Positions 26,201 to 34,590 of a DNA stretch of 64,000 nt are shown in pieces (the stretch's first letter is position 1; the number at the start of each line of letters is the position of its first letter). The notes under the pieces are model-generated. The model worked only from the letters and a program-made list of their open reading frames with translations. It was not told where the DNA came from and ran no database searches. This DNA is from Gordonia polyisoprenivorans NBRC 16320 = JCM 10675 (lineage in GTDB: Bacteria; Actinomycetota; Actinomycetes; Mycobacteriales; Mycobacteriaceae): contig NZ_BAEI01000079.1 in NCBI RefSeq assembly GCF_000241325.1, positions 1 through 64,000 on the forward strand, read 5' to 3'. A program made the translations under genes and the position numbers.

Positions 26201-28435
26201 CACCGTCGAATGTGAGCGATCGACGACACCCTGCTGGAACTCGGGGAACACATGAATCGGCAGGCGTTCGAAACACCATGCTGCGGCGTCATCTTCATGG
26301 GCTGAGAGCCGATACACCCACAGGTGACTATCGGGGAGTGTCCCGACAGTATCGAGAAGGTCGATCGCATTGCTGATTCTCTCGGAGTATCCGCGGAGCC
26401 GTTGTCTTGCGGAGTTCAGACCTCTGACCTCGTCGAGCGAACTTCTCAGGGCATTGACTGTTTTGGCGAGCTGAATCAGCGCATACCGTACGGATGCGGT
26501 GGTTTGTCGTAGCAGGCGGAACTCAGGTCGACTGTTGACTACTCCTGACTGTAGGACAGCTGAATCGGACTTACCCCCATACTCATGCAGGTACGTGTCG
26601 ATTGCTTGCGCGAGCGCGTCTGCGGCAGGGGGGATCTGCGACGCCGCGGCCGCGACGGCTTTGATGGCGTCGGTGGCAGCCGGCCGCCCGCCTGCTTTCG
26701 AACGGATGTCACGCAGGAGTCGTGACCGGCGAGACAACACGTTGACCACGATTTCGAGTTCGATGGCATCAACACGTTCGGTCCAAGCCGCTGTCAGGGA
26801 ATCCTCGAGTGCATGCGCCTCGTCGAAGACGAGGTCTGCTCGATTCTGGTCAAGTACGTCGCCCGGCGCAAGCCCGCCCTGTCGGTCGACCTTCACCCAG
26901 CTGGCGATGAGTGCGTGATTGACCGACAACACGCCCGGCGCCTTGTCGAGGTCCCGGGTTTGCTGCAGCAACGGGCAGACTGCGGTCCATTTACACGCAC
27001 CGCGGTCACACCCGGCGGCAGTCGTCCGAAGTCGAGCTCGCGTGCGGGCGTACCGGGTATCAAGTCGCCGGATCGTCTCATCAGTGACGTCGTCCCACGT
27101 GCCGGTGGGTGACTCAGCGATGGTTCGGATCGCGGCTGCCGCGGCCAGCCCAGAGAGGTCCTTGTCGAGCAGCGCATCTTCGAGCTCACGTGCGCAGACA
27201 TAGTTGCTTACGCCCTGAATCTGCCGGAACGGTGCGGTGAGGAGGTCCTCCGCCTGGAGCCGTTGCGCTTCGTCGCGTAACTGCAGCTGTAAGGCCTTCG
27301 TTGCCGTTGCGATCACCACAGGTTGGCGTAGGCGGGACCCTCGTCCAAGCGCCGGGATCAGATACGCCAGCGACTTGCCTGTGCCGGTGGGCGCTTCCAC
27401 CGCGAGTCGCCCACCCGAATCGAGCACCTGCGAGACCGCGTGAGCCATCTCCTGTTGTGCGGGGCGGGACTTGAGGTTGCGCTTCTGGCGCAGGACCGGG
27501 AAGTTGTCGCGCGTGGCCGACCATGCGTCCGTGGTTTCGGGAGCGGACGGGACAAGCAGAGGATCGGGTCGCCGAGTCAACGATGCGATATCCGGTTCAG
27601 ACGGCAACGATGGCAAGAGTAGTGCGAGCGGGTTGGCGTGAGTCTCCAGTACGCCGATTACCAGCGGCCAGCTGGGATTGTCCAGGGTGACTTGGGCGAG
27701 CAGCTCTCTTGCCACAGCGGCGGTGGCACGGGCGTCCGACAGGGCGCCATGCGGTTCGCTGACACAGATCCCGTGGCGTCGGGTCAGGTCTGCGAGTTGG
27801 CGGTTGGGCATCGCCACGTCGACGATCAGCGACAGATGCAACGTGTCTGCGCTCGGCGGGAACGGCGGAATATCGAGCCCGGCAGACTTGGCGACATCAG
27901 TGATGAAAGGCAAGTCGAAGGCAAGCAGATTGTGGCCGATGAGTAGGTCAACCTCTTGCAGCGCAGTGGCTAACCTGGCCAGTGCATCGGCGAAGGGTAG
28001 TGCGGTACGCGAGTCATCGATGGGGGTCGCCACGGCGAGGTCTTCCAGTATCGCGCCGTCGAAGCGGATCAGCGCAATCTCGGTGATGAAATCCTTGGTC
28101 CGGTTCAGTCCTGTCGTTTCGATAGCGAGCACAGCAACGCGGTCGCGCCGGACGCGAGCTGGGTTCGGTCTGAACCAATCGTCGTCGTTGGGGTCGTCGG
28201 TTTGCTCGTGGTCGCTCTCCACCTCAGTAATCGCGATGCCAATCAGACCGTCTTCCGTAACACGGAAACGGTGCGGGAATCGATCGGGTAACCGCTGGAG
28301 GCGATCCAATGAGTGTCCGAAGCCCTCGGCGTTCAGCTGCTCCTTGAGGTCGATGGCCGTAAGCCCCCCGCGCTCAGCGAGAATCCGATGCGCTGCCTCA
28401 ACCGCGGGCGGCAATGGCAGTTCTGGAGTGGTCAT
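23213..28435 (-). CDS. Exonuclease-like/DinG/RecQ triple-fusion helicase, 1740 aa
   Basis: Three units in one chain. (1) DnaQ-like DEDDh domain, about 98-240: motif I reads LAIETTG (Ala104, Glu106), motif II GHNLLAFD (Asp174), motif III HGALSDARA (His229, Asp234); the first Asp of motif I is replaced by Ala. (2) DinG/XPD helicase: Walker A APTGTGKS near 348-356, four Fe-S-type cysteines (414, 476, 481, 487), DEAH at 538-541. (3) RecQ helicase: LPTGFGKS with Lys1083, DEAHC from 1181, VWGHDFRPEF aromatic loop, zinc cysteines around 1565-1605, then a C-terminal winged-helix-like end. Exonuclease-DinG fusions are known in Firmicutes; adding RecQ gives 5'-3' and 3'-5' helicases in one protein. It starts at the ATG at 28435 and is the first gene of the operon. 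Confidence 0.92.
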   Translation of the reverse strand: MTTPELPLPPAVEAAHRILAERGGLTAIDLKEQLNAEGFGHSLDRLQRLPDRFPHRFRVTEDGLIGIAITEVESDHEQTDDPNDDDWFRPNPARVRRDRVAVLAIETTGLNRTKDFITEIALIRFDGAILEDLAVATPIDDSRTALPFADALARLATALQEVDLLIGHNLLAFDLPFITDVAKSAGLDIPPFPPSADTLHLSLIVDVAMPNRQLADLTRRHGICVSEPHGALSDARATAAVARELLAQVTLDNPSWPLVIGVLETHANPLALLLPSLPSEPDIASLTRRPDPLLVPSAPETTDAWSATRDNFPVLRQKRNLKSRPAQQEMAHAVSQVLDSGGRLAVEAPTGTGKSLAYLIPALGRGSRLRQPVVIATATKALQLQLRDEAQRLQAEDLLTAPFRQIQGVSNYVCARELEDALLDKDLSGLAAAAAIRTIAESPTGTWDDVTDETIRRLDTRYARTRARLRTTAAGCDRGACKWTAVCPLLQQTRDLDKAPGVLSVNHALIASWVKVDRQGGLAPGDVLDQNRADLVFDEAHALEDSLTAAWTERVDAIELEIVVNVLSRRSRLLRDIRSKAGGRPAATDAIKAVAAAASQIPPAADALAQAIDTYLHEYGGKSDSAVLQSGVVNSRPEFRLLRQTTASVRYALIQLAKTVNALRSSLDEVRGLNSARQRLRGYSERISNAIDLLDTVGTLPDSHLWVYRLSAHEDDAAAWCFERLPIHVFPEFQQGVVDRSHSTVLCSATLTVEHRFDYIASRLGISISSDADAGSFRGLTLPSPFDYKQQSKVILTNHLPIPIPVNEREFCEEMAADQAGFLSLAGGKTLSLFAARSRMEAIADGVRTKAAELAERGVELLVQGEHGRTQMSYRFKTEPGTVLYGLKSYWEGFDAPGETLSYLFIEKPPYPHPGDPLVAARQRAIAERGGDPFLDYVLPMTAIQFTQGFGRLIRSETDKGAALVCDRRLHSPTQAQRVLLGSLPEPAVHEATDRDDAWTSAIEFVTGTAPDLSTAITFGRDDVSQLLERLRLVDGEDPTAKFIEAAEKLFGIINLHPKQLDVMRAIAEGRDVLAVLPTGFGKSVCFQLPALLAPQGRPTVVVSPLVALIRDQVNDLRGRRGIRPVQGITGTTSRVVQTEILRDTANGHIRLLYVSPERLARDPVLRRALGRQQLNGVIVDEAHCVSVWGHDFRPEFRQVPTSVATFDTRPPRAGLTATATPEVATDIVDAMDMHDPTTIREPSDRPNLTFRVIECADERDRARELLRFITWSGDTPGIVYVSKRSLAEEIAAMLRRAGHAARPYHAGMIPEQRDAAQEDFDSDTTRIIVATKAFGMGINKPNISWVAHYDLPDSLDGYAQEAGRAARSASITGECLLLYTKADLARRRRLINAHAAKSDAAITQRLLSALWDCPERGGTRVFDVDEIADRLGIEDDDINVHLAQLERIGALAVGLDCSARGTVDVGFREPDDETERRLFRELFYRKNRARPNVRVLLDFQQLQDEHGYDPDELEEQLIAWSLDRLITFSSSRRLRRVRLLSARASQQSLERESARWKRWQQRRLQAIIDYATEESCCRRVIVARHFGDTVGDCTTRGIVPCDHCSRDQRPWALLPDHLVADPELLVNAELTVLQAVAWSSAYRKGFYGESSLRAAVLGKDSLGEGRPLGSGVLACPQFGTLRHVRNGQKRWDDSVDKLLRKGLIERKTVQRENSRNPYQSLVLAPVGAQTLGIAMKNDD

Positions 28436-28699
28436 ACGCAGTCTGGCGTCTCTGTCCCTGGCAAATTCAGCTTCATCGCAGATGGCTTTGAACTAACTGC
28501 ACCCTGCCCGTCACGGCCTGTCCTCTATTCCGCTCCGTTTGGTCGCCTCGAGACATCGACCCTTTTGTGAACCTTACCCACCGCCTCAGATAAGGGGGAT
28601 GCGGGTGTGCGAATAATCCGATTCTCCAGGCCGTGAGCCTAACTAATCGCTCGCGATTGCTGCAGATGTGCCGGATCGTCGAAGCCGAGCAATGCCCGG
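28436..28699. other. Intergenic region upstream of the helicase-fusion operon
   Basis: 264 bp without a convincing gene. It should hold the promoter of the 23213-28435 operon and the end of the helix-hairpin-helix gene. No clear operator or terminator recognised. Confidence 0.4.
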
Positions 28700-29341
28700 C
28701 TAACCTCGAAGACCAGTCTTTCGCGCGTACTGCCAGATCGCGTGATCAAGCTGAGTTGCGCTGATTTCACGTTGCTGTGCAACGTGATTAACGATGCGCT
28801 GTGCTTCAGTACTACTTGTCTGCCGCCCAAGGGCCTTCGACACATACCGCACGATCCACGTGTCAGCCTTTACGTCCGGGAAACCGAGGAGCATGCCGAA
28901 GTACGACCAAGTCACAGGCCCGCATCCTTTGACCGACAAATAGGCGCGCTTGTGTTGTTGCGACAAATCGAATTGATTTGCGTGCACCAGTCCCACTCCA
29001 ACCAGAGCCGCCGCGGCGTCGACGACGATCGCAGCCTTCAATCGGCCGCTTGCACGCGACGAGTTCATGGCGATACGCGCGAGTTCATCGGGTGATGTCT
29101 TACTCAGGATGCCCAGATCGTCGGCTCGGTTGTCACGATGGTTTCTCCATCGATTGACGACTGCGCGGACACCGTTTGTCTCGCTGCCGTAGCGAGCGCG
29201 TATCGAGAAGATCGAATCAAGAAGCGCTGCTTCGATCTCGTTCGGCCAGCCTGGGGGTTGCTCGGGCAACCTATCGCCGAGCGTAGCGACGACAAACCTG
29301 TCGAGAGTCCCCGCATCGGAGTGTTGACTAGGCGTGGTCAT
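28700..29341 (-). CDS. Helix-hairpin-helix (HhH-GPD-like) DNA-binding protein
   Basis: 213 aa. Residues 137-170 read like the hairpin and catalytic-Asp region of endonuclease III-type glycosylases: VKGCGPVTW (hairpin), then LLGFPDVKADTWIVRY with Asp160 in the position of the catalytic Asp. No C-terminal Fe-S cysteines. The usual catalytic Lys of bifunctional enzymes is not evident, so it may be a monofunctional glycosylase or only a DNA-binding protein. It sits between the helicase cassette and the MmpS-like gene, and a fragment of a related gene lies at 15418-15600 on the other side of that cassette. Confidence 0.6.
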   Translation of the reverse strand: MTTPSQHSDAGTLDRFVVATLGDRLPEQPPGWPNEIEAALLDSIFSIRARYGSETNGVRAVVNRWRNHRDNRADDLGILSKTSPDELARIAMNSSRASGRLKAAIVVDAAAALVGVGLVHANQFDLSQQHKRAYLSVKGCGPVTWSYFGMLLGFPDVKADTWIVRYVSKALGRQTSSTEAQRIVNHVAQQREISATQLDHAIWQYARKTGLRG

Positions 29342-29420
29342 CTTTCCTCCATGGCACTGATTTCGGCTCTGAGAATCCGCTCTGCATCCGCACCCTTATC
29401 CCGAATGACGCAAGCACCAT

Positions 29421-29807
29421 CTACTCAGGACAAGTGGCGACCGTGTACTGCCCGGTGGCAGTCTTGAGCCCGGACGACTCGCCATTGATTCGTGTTGCGC
29501 ACCCGGCCAATTTGCCGTTTGTCTGGATGGACGCAGCGACGAGTTGGTAGGTCGATCGGCTGGTGAACGTGATGGAGCCGTAGTACCAGCCCTCTGTGCG
29601 GTCATAGGTCGAGAGCTTCGCGTTCTCGATTGTCTGCAGCTGACTGTCGGCATCGAAATACGTGATGCTCGCATTCACCTGCGAGTCCGAGTAGAAGGCG
29701 TATGTGATGGTGTCGCCGACCGTGGGGTCGTTGGTGTCGGCAGTTGCGGCGCCGGCGCCGGCGAAAGTCAGTGCCAGCGCGCCCAGGATTGTGATAAGTC
29801 GCTTCAT
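29421..29807 (-). CDS. MmpS-like exported protein, 128 aa
   Basis: N-terminal Sec signal peptide (MKRLITILGALALTFAGAGA, cut near ATA-DTN). The mature domain has the strand pattern NASITYFDADSQLQT, a Tyr/Thr-rich middle and an end with LAGCATRINGE and VATCPE, giving two Cys spaced as in MmpS-type transport accessory proteins. No MmpL partner is present nearby. The fold assignment is from pattern only. Confidence 0.6.
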   Translation of the reverse strand: MKRLITILGALALTFAGAGAATADTNDPTVGDTITYAFYSDSQVNASITYFDADSQLQTIENAKLSTYDRTEGWYYGSITFTSRSTYQLVAASIQTNGKLAGCATRINGESSGLKTATGQYTVATCPE

Positions 29808-29891
29808 GGTGCTTCCTAGTGTTCGTAATGGTTCGTCAGGTGCATTGCAAAGGTAGAAATCGAAGGCTCGGAACGGTTCCGATGTGGTCGG

Positions 29892-30332
29892 TTACAGGTC
29901 CCAGACCTGGTCTGGATCGTTCAGAGCTGCCCGAATCTGGCCGAGGTCTCCGAGGTCAGCCAACGGTGAGGTCTTCGCGATGTCAACGACTCCTCGAACG
30001 ACCTCGCCGATGAGCTGTGAGTCGCCGTTCTCGATCGCCCCGTCTAGCCGCTGGAACAGCGCGTCGATGGTGTTACGCCGTTCGGCGAACGAGTTCTCGA
30101 AGTACTGCAGGAGAACGGTTTCCGCAGCTTTGATGCGAGACATTTCAACGGACTCGTACGCATGGATCTTGGCCTGTTTGGTCTTCTCCGTGGCATGAAC
30201 CTTGATGCAGTCTTGCGCGGCATCGACAAGTTGGGTGAGTGCGGCGAAGCCGTCGAGCTGCCTTGGTATCGAGATCTTCCGAGGTGGGGACTCTACGGTC
30301 CCGGTGAGCGGTTCCGTCTTCTTGTCAGTCAT
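29892..30332 (-). CDS. Small helical partner protein, 146 aa
   Basis: Start chosen at the ATG at 30332 because GGAGAG lies eight bases upstream; it overlaps the stop of the upstream gene by 8 bp (ATGACTGA). An ATG at 30350 is possible. Mostly helical, no membrane segment. Its segment VVRGVVDIAKTSP resembles LVKGVIDIASTPV near the end of the upstream 360-aa protein, so the two may share a C-terminal module or interact. Unknown family. Confidence 0.65.
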   Translation of the reverse strand: MTDKKTEPLTGTVESPPRKISIPRQLDGFAALTQLVDAAQDCIKVHATEKTKQAKIHAYESVEMSRIKAAETVLLQYFENSFAERRNTIDALFQRLDGAIENGDSQLIGEVVRGVVDIAKTSPLADLGDLGQIRAALNDPDQVWDL

Positions 30333-31407
30333 GAGTGAGCTCTCCGTCATCGACGCGGTCCGATGAGGGTTCGGCCGACTCCGTCGCAGACTCGTCCGGA
30401 GAGCCGCTGGCTCGCTGTGTCTTACGGAGCGAGGAGTTGTCAGCAGTTCGGAACTTGACGGTCAGATCGTGACCAGCGTCGGTCAGCGAGCCCTCCTCGT
30501 CGATCACCGGTGTGGACGCGATGTCGATGACGCCCTTCACGAGAATCATCGCCCGCTGAAAGAGCGGAGCGTGCTGCAGTGGATCGAAGGGCTCGGCCTC
30601 GAGCTCATCCATTGCGGTAGTCGCTTTGGACTTCATCTCGTCGAGGATCTGGCTCAGCTCTTCGGTGCGGTCGTTGACAGCGCGCATCTTGGTGTCGGCG
30701 ATGTTGAGGTTCTCGATCTCAATGCCGATCTCGGCCTTGAACGCGAGTGCCTGAGTGATCGCCTTCTTTCCTTGACCCTTGACGACGAATCCGGCTGCGA
30801 GGACCCCTGGGCCGATGGCGATGAAGTTCAGTGCGACTGCGCCCAGCGCCATGCCTCCGCCGCCGGCGGCGACTGCACCGCCACCGAGCCACGCAAGTGT
30901 CGCGCTCTCGGCGGCCGCACCCGACAAGCCGGCGATGGCTGCACCCGTACTTGCAGCGCCGAAGGCAGACACGGCTGAGGTCGTGGCGACGCTCGTACCA
31001 ACCCCAACGCCAACAGAGCCGATGACGCCCCGGATCCATTCGGTCATTGACAGGTCCATCGACCCAGAGCTCGAGATCAGATGTACGTGAGCCTCAATCC
31101 CGTCCACCAGCAGTTTCTCGTTGTCGCGCACCTTCTTCTCGTTGCGGAGAAGGAAGTCGTGCATCCGGAGCGCGACATCACGGATGGCCGACTCCTGCTC
31201 CCGTCCGTACTCGACGATGCGGTCGTTCACCGATGCGACCAGTGCTTCACTGGCGGCGCGTCTCGCTTCGTACTGCTCACGGGCGGCTGCCAGCTCCGAC
31301 TGAGCCTTCTTGATGTCGTAGGCACCTTTGCCACCGAGCAGCACACCGCTGCCGCCGGTGGCAGCGCCGACTGCGATCGCAACCAGGGGGATGAGCGGGA
31401 GAACCAT
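30325..31407 (-). CDS. Hydrophobic-core coiled-coil protein, 360 aa, unknown
   Basis: The ATG at 31407 has AAGAGG upstream; the frame is open further but this start gives a clean N-terminus MVLPLIPLVAIAVGAATGG (membrane-like). A long charged helical region follows (about 30-115), then a ~90-residue Gly/Ala-rich hydrophobic stretch (GASTGAAIAG, then LGGGAVAAGGGGMALGAVAL), another coiled-coil segment, and a disordered Ser/Glu tail. A helical body around a hydrophobic hairpin recalls helical pore-forming proteins, but that is a shape argument only. Coupled to the 146-aa gene and divergent from the DUF6361/PLD/helicase operon. Confidence 0.65.
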   Translation of the reverse strand: MVLPLIPLVAIAVGAATGGSGVLLGGKGAYDIKKAQSELAAAREQYEARRAASEALVASVNDRIVEYGREQESAIRDVALRMHDFLLRNEKKVRDNEKLLVDGIEAHVHLISSSGSMDLSMTEWIRGVIGSVGVGVGTSVATTSAVSAFGAASTGAAIAGLSGAAAESATLAWLGGGAVAAGGGGMALGAVALNFIAIGPGVLAAGFVVKGQGKKAITQALAFKAEIGIEIENLNIADTKMRAVNDRTEELSQILDEMKSKATTAMDELEAEPFDPLQHAPLFQRAMILVKGVIDIASTPVIDEEGSLTDAGHDLTVKFRTADNSSLRKTQRASGSPDESATESAEPSSDRVDDGELTHD

Positions 31408-31688
31408 GGGAGACCTCTTTCTCAGACGTGGCTGAGTCTCGCACAGGAGTCCGACAAATCGGAATGGTTCGCTCGGGGAATGGTGCGGGCGGACGACAGC
31501 GACCGGTGGTTGCGAGGAGTCAGCGTGGGCTCGTAGATCCCCCGGTGTCCCCCACATGAGGGAAAATCAGCGGTGCTAATAAGTTCCCGGCGACGGGCGA
31601 TACATACTCGAACGCACCGCAGGTGCGGCAGTGACGGAGCCACGGCCGGGCCAGTGAGATCGGCTCCACGAGCACACGAGGAGCCCCG
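31408..31688. other. Divergent intergenic region
   Basis: 281 bp between the 360-aa gene (left) and the DUF6361 gene (right). It must hold both promoters. A small inverted repeat CCGCA-GG-TGCGG lies near 31616-31627. A GAGGAG ribosome site precedes the ATG at 31689. Confidence 0.4.
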
Positions 31689-32831
31689 ATGTCAGGCATT
31701 GCCTGGTTGGACACGTCACCCGCGGACGAACGCCGGATGCGTGAGATTGTTCGTCTGTTCAGCGACACTGCTACGCTCGACGACCTCGGTATCGGGCAGG
31801 TCCGAGACGGCCTGAGCGATCTGATGTTCCCCGGTACGTCGACCGTCCACGCCCGGCCCCGCTACTTCTTGATCATCCCGTGGATCTTTCAGCGAGCGTC
31901 GGCCAAGGCCAGCGGCACGTCGGTCCTCACCAGAGCCAACACCGAGGAACGCAAACTCATCGAGGTGATGCGAACGCCGCCGGCCGTCGACGGGATGATC
32001 GGCAAGATCGCAGGTAAGACCGTCCGCGCGCTTCCGTCTCGCCTCTACTGGGCAGCGCTGCAACGGTACGGAATCCTGGACGACTCGAAGACCTATCGGT
32101 GGAACATGCCCATCGCGCCACCACCGGGATTCCCTGGTCAACTCGACGGCGGCCTCGACCTCACCGCCGAAGAAGCCGAGTTCCTCCGCGAACGCATCAT
32201 GCTCACCTGCAAGGGAAGCTACCTCGCCTATCTGCTCGCTGACGGACTCGACGCAGACACTGCCGAGGCCTACTTCCCGTGGAAGCATCCCGCACTGGAC
32301 GCGGCGCCGTCTCGCCTCCGCGAGATCGTGGAGCACGCGCGGCTGTTCTCCCTCGCGATCAACGGGGCGACACTGCTCTACAACCTCCTCGTCGCAGAGA
32401 AGTTCGACGCAGTCAGCGCCGAGGACGGCGGCCATGCCGAGAGCTACCGGGAAGCTCTCAACGAGTGGGCCGACGAGGTCGAGCAGAATCGAAACGCCAT
32501 CACGATGTGGGATCTCGGTGCGTTTTGGACGGTCGTGCACGAAGGCCGATCCGGGCGTCCGGTCGGTCCGGCTTCGAAGATCTTCGTCGACCAGTGGCTC
32601 GCCCATTTGCGCTCTACAGATGCCCACGAACTCATCACCTCGGTTGCGATCCGCGACATGATCGCGGAGCGAGAGCGCAAGAACAAGGGCGAGCACTCGC
32701 GCCTCAACAACGAACGGCAGATTCGTAATTGGGGAGGCGCATCCGGAGCCGGCCGTCTGACCTACCGCTGGTTCATCGTCCAGCGCATGCTCACCGACAT
32801 CCAGGAAGGACTCGCCGGTGCTCGCTCCTGA
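31689..32831 (+). CDS. DUF6361 family protein, first gene of an Azaca-like cassette
   Basis: 380 aa. The opening AWLDTSPADERRMREIV, then LGIGQVRDGLSDLMFPGTST and RPRYFLIIPWIFQ, matches the DUF6361 family as I remember it. No catalytic motif is evident and no membrane segment is present. A ribosome site GAGGAG precedes the ATG. The stop overlaps the next gene's GTG by 14 bp. DUF6361 proteins are typically encoded with a PLD-domain protein and an SF2 helicase, as here. In that setting it probably senses or couples, but its biochemical role is unknown. Confidence 0.8.
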   Translation: MSGIAWLDTSPADERRMREIVRLFSDTATLDDLGIGQVRDGLSDLMFPGTSTVHARPRYFLIIPWIFQRASAKASGTSVLTRANTEERKLIEVMRTPPAVDGMIGKIAGKTVRALPSRLYWAALQRYGILDDSKTYRWNMPIAPPPGFPGQLDGGLDLTAEEAEFLRERIMLTCKGSYLAYLLADGLDADTAEAYFPWKHPALDAAPSRLREIVEHARLFSLAINGATLLYNLLVAEKFDAVSAEDGGHAESYREALNEWADEVEQNRNAITMWDLGAFWTVVHEGRSGRPVGPASKIFVDQWLAHLRSTDAHELITSVAIRDMIAERERKNKGEHSRLNNERQIRNWGGASGAGRLTYRWFIVQRMLTDIQEGLAGARS

Positions 32832-34590
32832 CGTCCGGACAACGCTACTCGGAGAACTCGTCCCACCGCCCGGCTACACGATCGACCACCTCGTCGCGAC
32901 AACCTTCACCCTCGACCTGGACAGCGCCCTCCTGCCGTGTCTAGCGCTCGCCGGGAGTGCACGAGTGGACGCCGCTGACACCGTCGAGACGATCGCGTCG
33001 ATCAAGTCCACGATCGGTGCGATCGACATCTTCCACCAGAACGGCCAGATCTCCATCCCGCAGCATCGGTCCAGGCTGTACTCGCTTCTAGAGCACGCTA
33101 TCCACGGCGTCACGCCCCCGCACGGCTTGTTTCACCCCAAGCTCTGGCTCACCGTCTACTCCGGTGAGAACGGCGAGCAGGTATTGAAGCTGATTGTGCT
33201 GTCTCGCAATCTCACTCGAGATCGATCCTGGGACATCGTGCTGACTCTCGACGGCACGATCGTCAGCTCACCCAGCGCTCAGAATAAGCCCTTGGTCGAT
33301 CTGCTGCGCTACCTGGCCGCCGCGCCGTCAACCGAGATGGAGGCGTTTCGCGTGGAGCGTCTGACGAAGTTGGCAGAGACGATCCGGTACGCAGAATGGA
33401 CCAACCCCAGCGGCATCAACGACATAACCTTTCACGTCTTCGGTGTGCCCGGTCATCCGCAACCCAGACCTGATTTCTCGGGGTATCGGCACCTCGTCAT
33501 GTCACCGTTCGTAAACGACAGCGGGATTCAGATCCTCGGCGCCGACAATCTGACAGTCATCTCCCGACAAGAAGCCTTCGACGGTCTCAGCGCCGAGATG
33601 GCCGACTGGATCGGGCAAGCGTACGTCCTCTCACCAACAGCGGGCCTACCCGCCGAGGACGACGACCATCCGACAGGCAGTGGGCTACTCACCGGCCTGC
33701 ACGCCAAGCTCTACGCGGTCGAACGCGCCAAACTCGCGCATTTGTTTATCGGGTCCGCGAATGCGACCGGCCCGGCCTTCACGCAGAACGTCGAGATACT
33801 TGTCGAGATGACCGGCAGCGCAAACATGTACGGCGTCAAGGCCCTCATGGATGGTGACGGATTTGGACCGATCCTCGACAAGACCGAGATCCACCCGGAA
33901 ACCGCTGTCGACGACGAATCCCAGCACGCCCTCGACTCCTACGTCCGCGCAGTTGCCGCGGTACCACTCTGTGCGCAGATGGACATTGACGACAAGGACC
34001 GCGTCCACCTCCACGTGACCAGCGAGACTCCACTACCGAGCCACGACTCCCAGGTGACGATGAGCATCTCGCTGCTGACCGATCCGTCGACTTCGACCAC
34101 ACTGATCCCGGCCGTCCCAGTCGCAGTCGACTACACCAACGTGGCGCTCACCGACGTCACTGCCTTCCTGGTGATTTCTGCGTACGACGTCGATGACCGA
34201 TCCAGCTCCACAGTCGTCAAGGCGACCCTGATCGGCGATGTCCCCGCACGCCTGAACGGCATCGTCACCGCCGAGATCAACGACCCGGACGCATTCCGCA
34301 GGTTCCTGGCACTGCTGCTGGCGTTCGGTCTCCCCGACGATCCCAAACAGGGTTCCGAAGCTGGCGACGGCGGGGGATCGGGCGCGTGGAATCAGTTGGA
34401 GCAAGGGCTGTTCGAGCAGCTGATGCGCGCATCTGTCGCGCGCCCTGAGGTCCTCGACCAACTCGCCGGGGTGGTGACGACGATCGTCGACAACGGCGAC
34501 CCGCACCACGTCCTGCCCACGGGATTCGCCGAGCTGTGGTCTGCCGTGGATGCCGCCACCGCCAACGTGAGGAGCGCAGTCCGTGTCTGA
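32818..34590 (+). CDS. Phospholipase-D-superfamily nuclease with two HKD motifs
   Basis: 590 aa. Motif 1: FHPKLW (His106, Lys108) followed by LSRNLTRDRSWD. Motif 2: LHAKLY (His295, Lys297) followed by IGSANATGPAFTQNVE. Two HKD half-sites in one chain form a complete PLD active site that cuts phosphodiester bonds; in defence contexts the substrate is usually DNA. The C-terminal ~200 residues have no recognised fold. It starts at the GTG at 32818 inside the end of the DUF6361 gene and overlaps the helicase gene by 8 bp, so all three are coupled. Confidence 0.85.
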   Translation: MLAPDVRTTLLGELVPPPGYTIDHLVATTFTLDLDSALLPCLALAGSARVDAADTVETIASIKSTIGAIDIFHQNGQISIPQHRSRLYSLLEHAIHGVTPPHGLFHPKLWLTVYSGENGEQVLKLIVLSRNLTRDRSWDIVLTLDGTIVSSPSAQNKPLVDLLRYLAAAPSTEMEAFRVERLTKLAETIRYAEWTNPSGINDITFHVFGVPGHPQPRPDFSGYRHLVMSPFVNDSGIQILGADNLTVISRQEAFDGLSAEMADWIGQAYVLSPTAGLPAEDDDHPTGSGLLTGLHAKLYAVERAKLAHLFIGSANATGPAFTQNVEILVEMTGSANMYGVKALMDGDGFGPILDKTEIHPETAVDDESQHALDSYVRAVAAVPLCAQMDIDDKDRVHLHVTSETPLPSHDSQVTMSISLLTDPSTSTTLIPAVPVAVDYTNVALTDVTAFLVISAYDVDDRSSSTVVKATLIGDVPARLNGIVTAEINDPDAFRRFLALLLAFGLPDDPKQGSEAGDGGGSGAWNQLEQGLFEQLMRASVARPEVLDQLAGVVTTIVDNGDPHHVLPTGFAELWSAVDAATANVRSAVRV

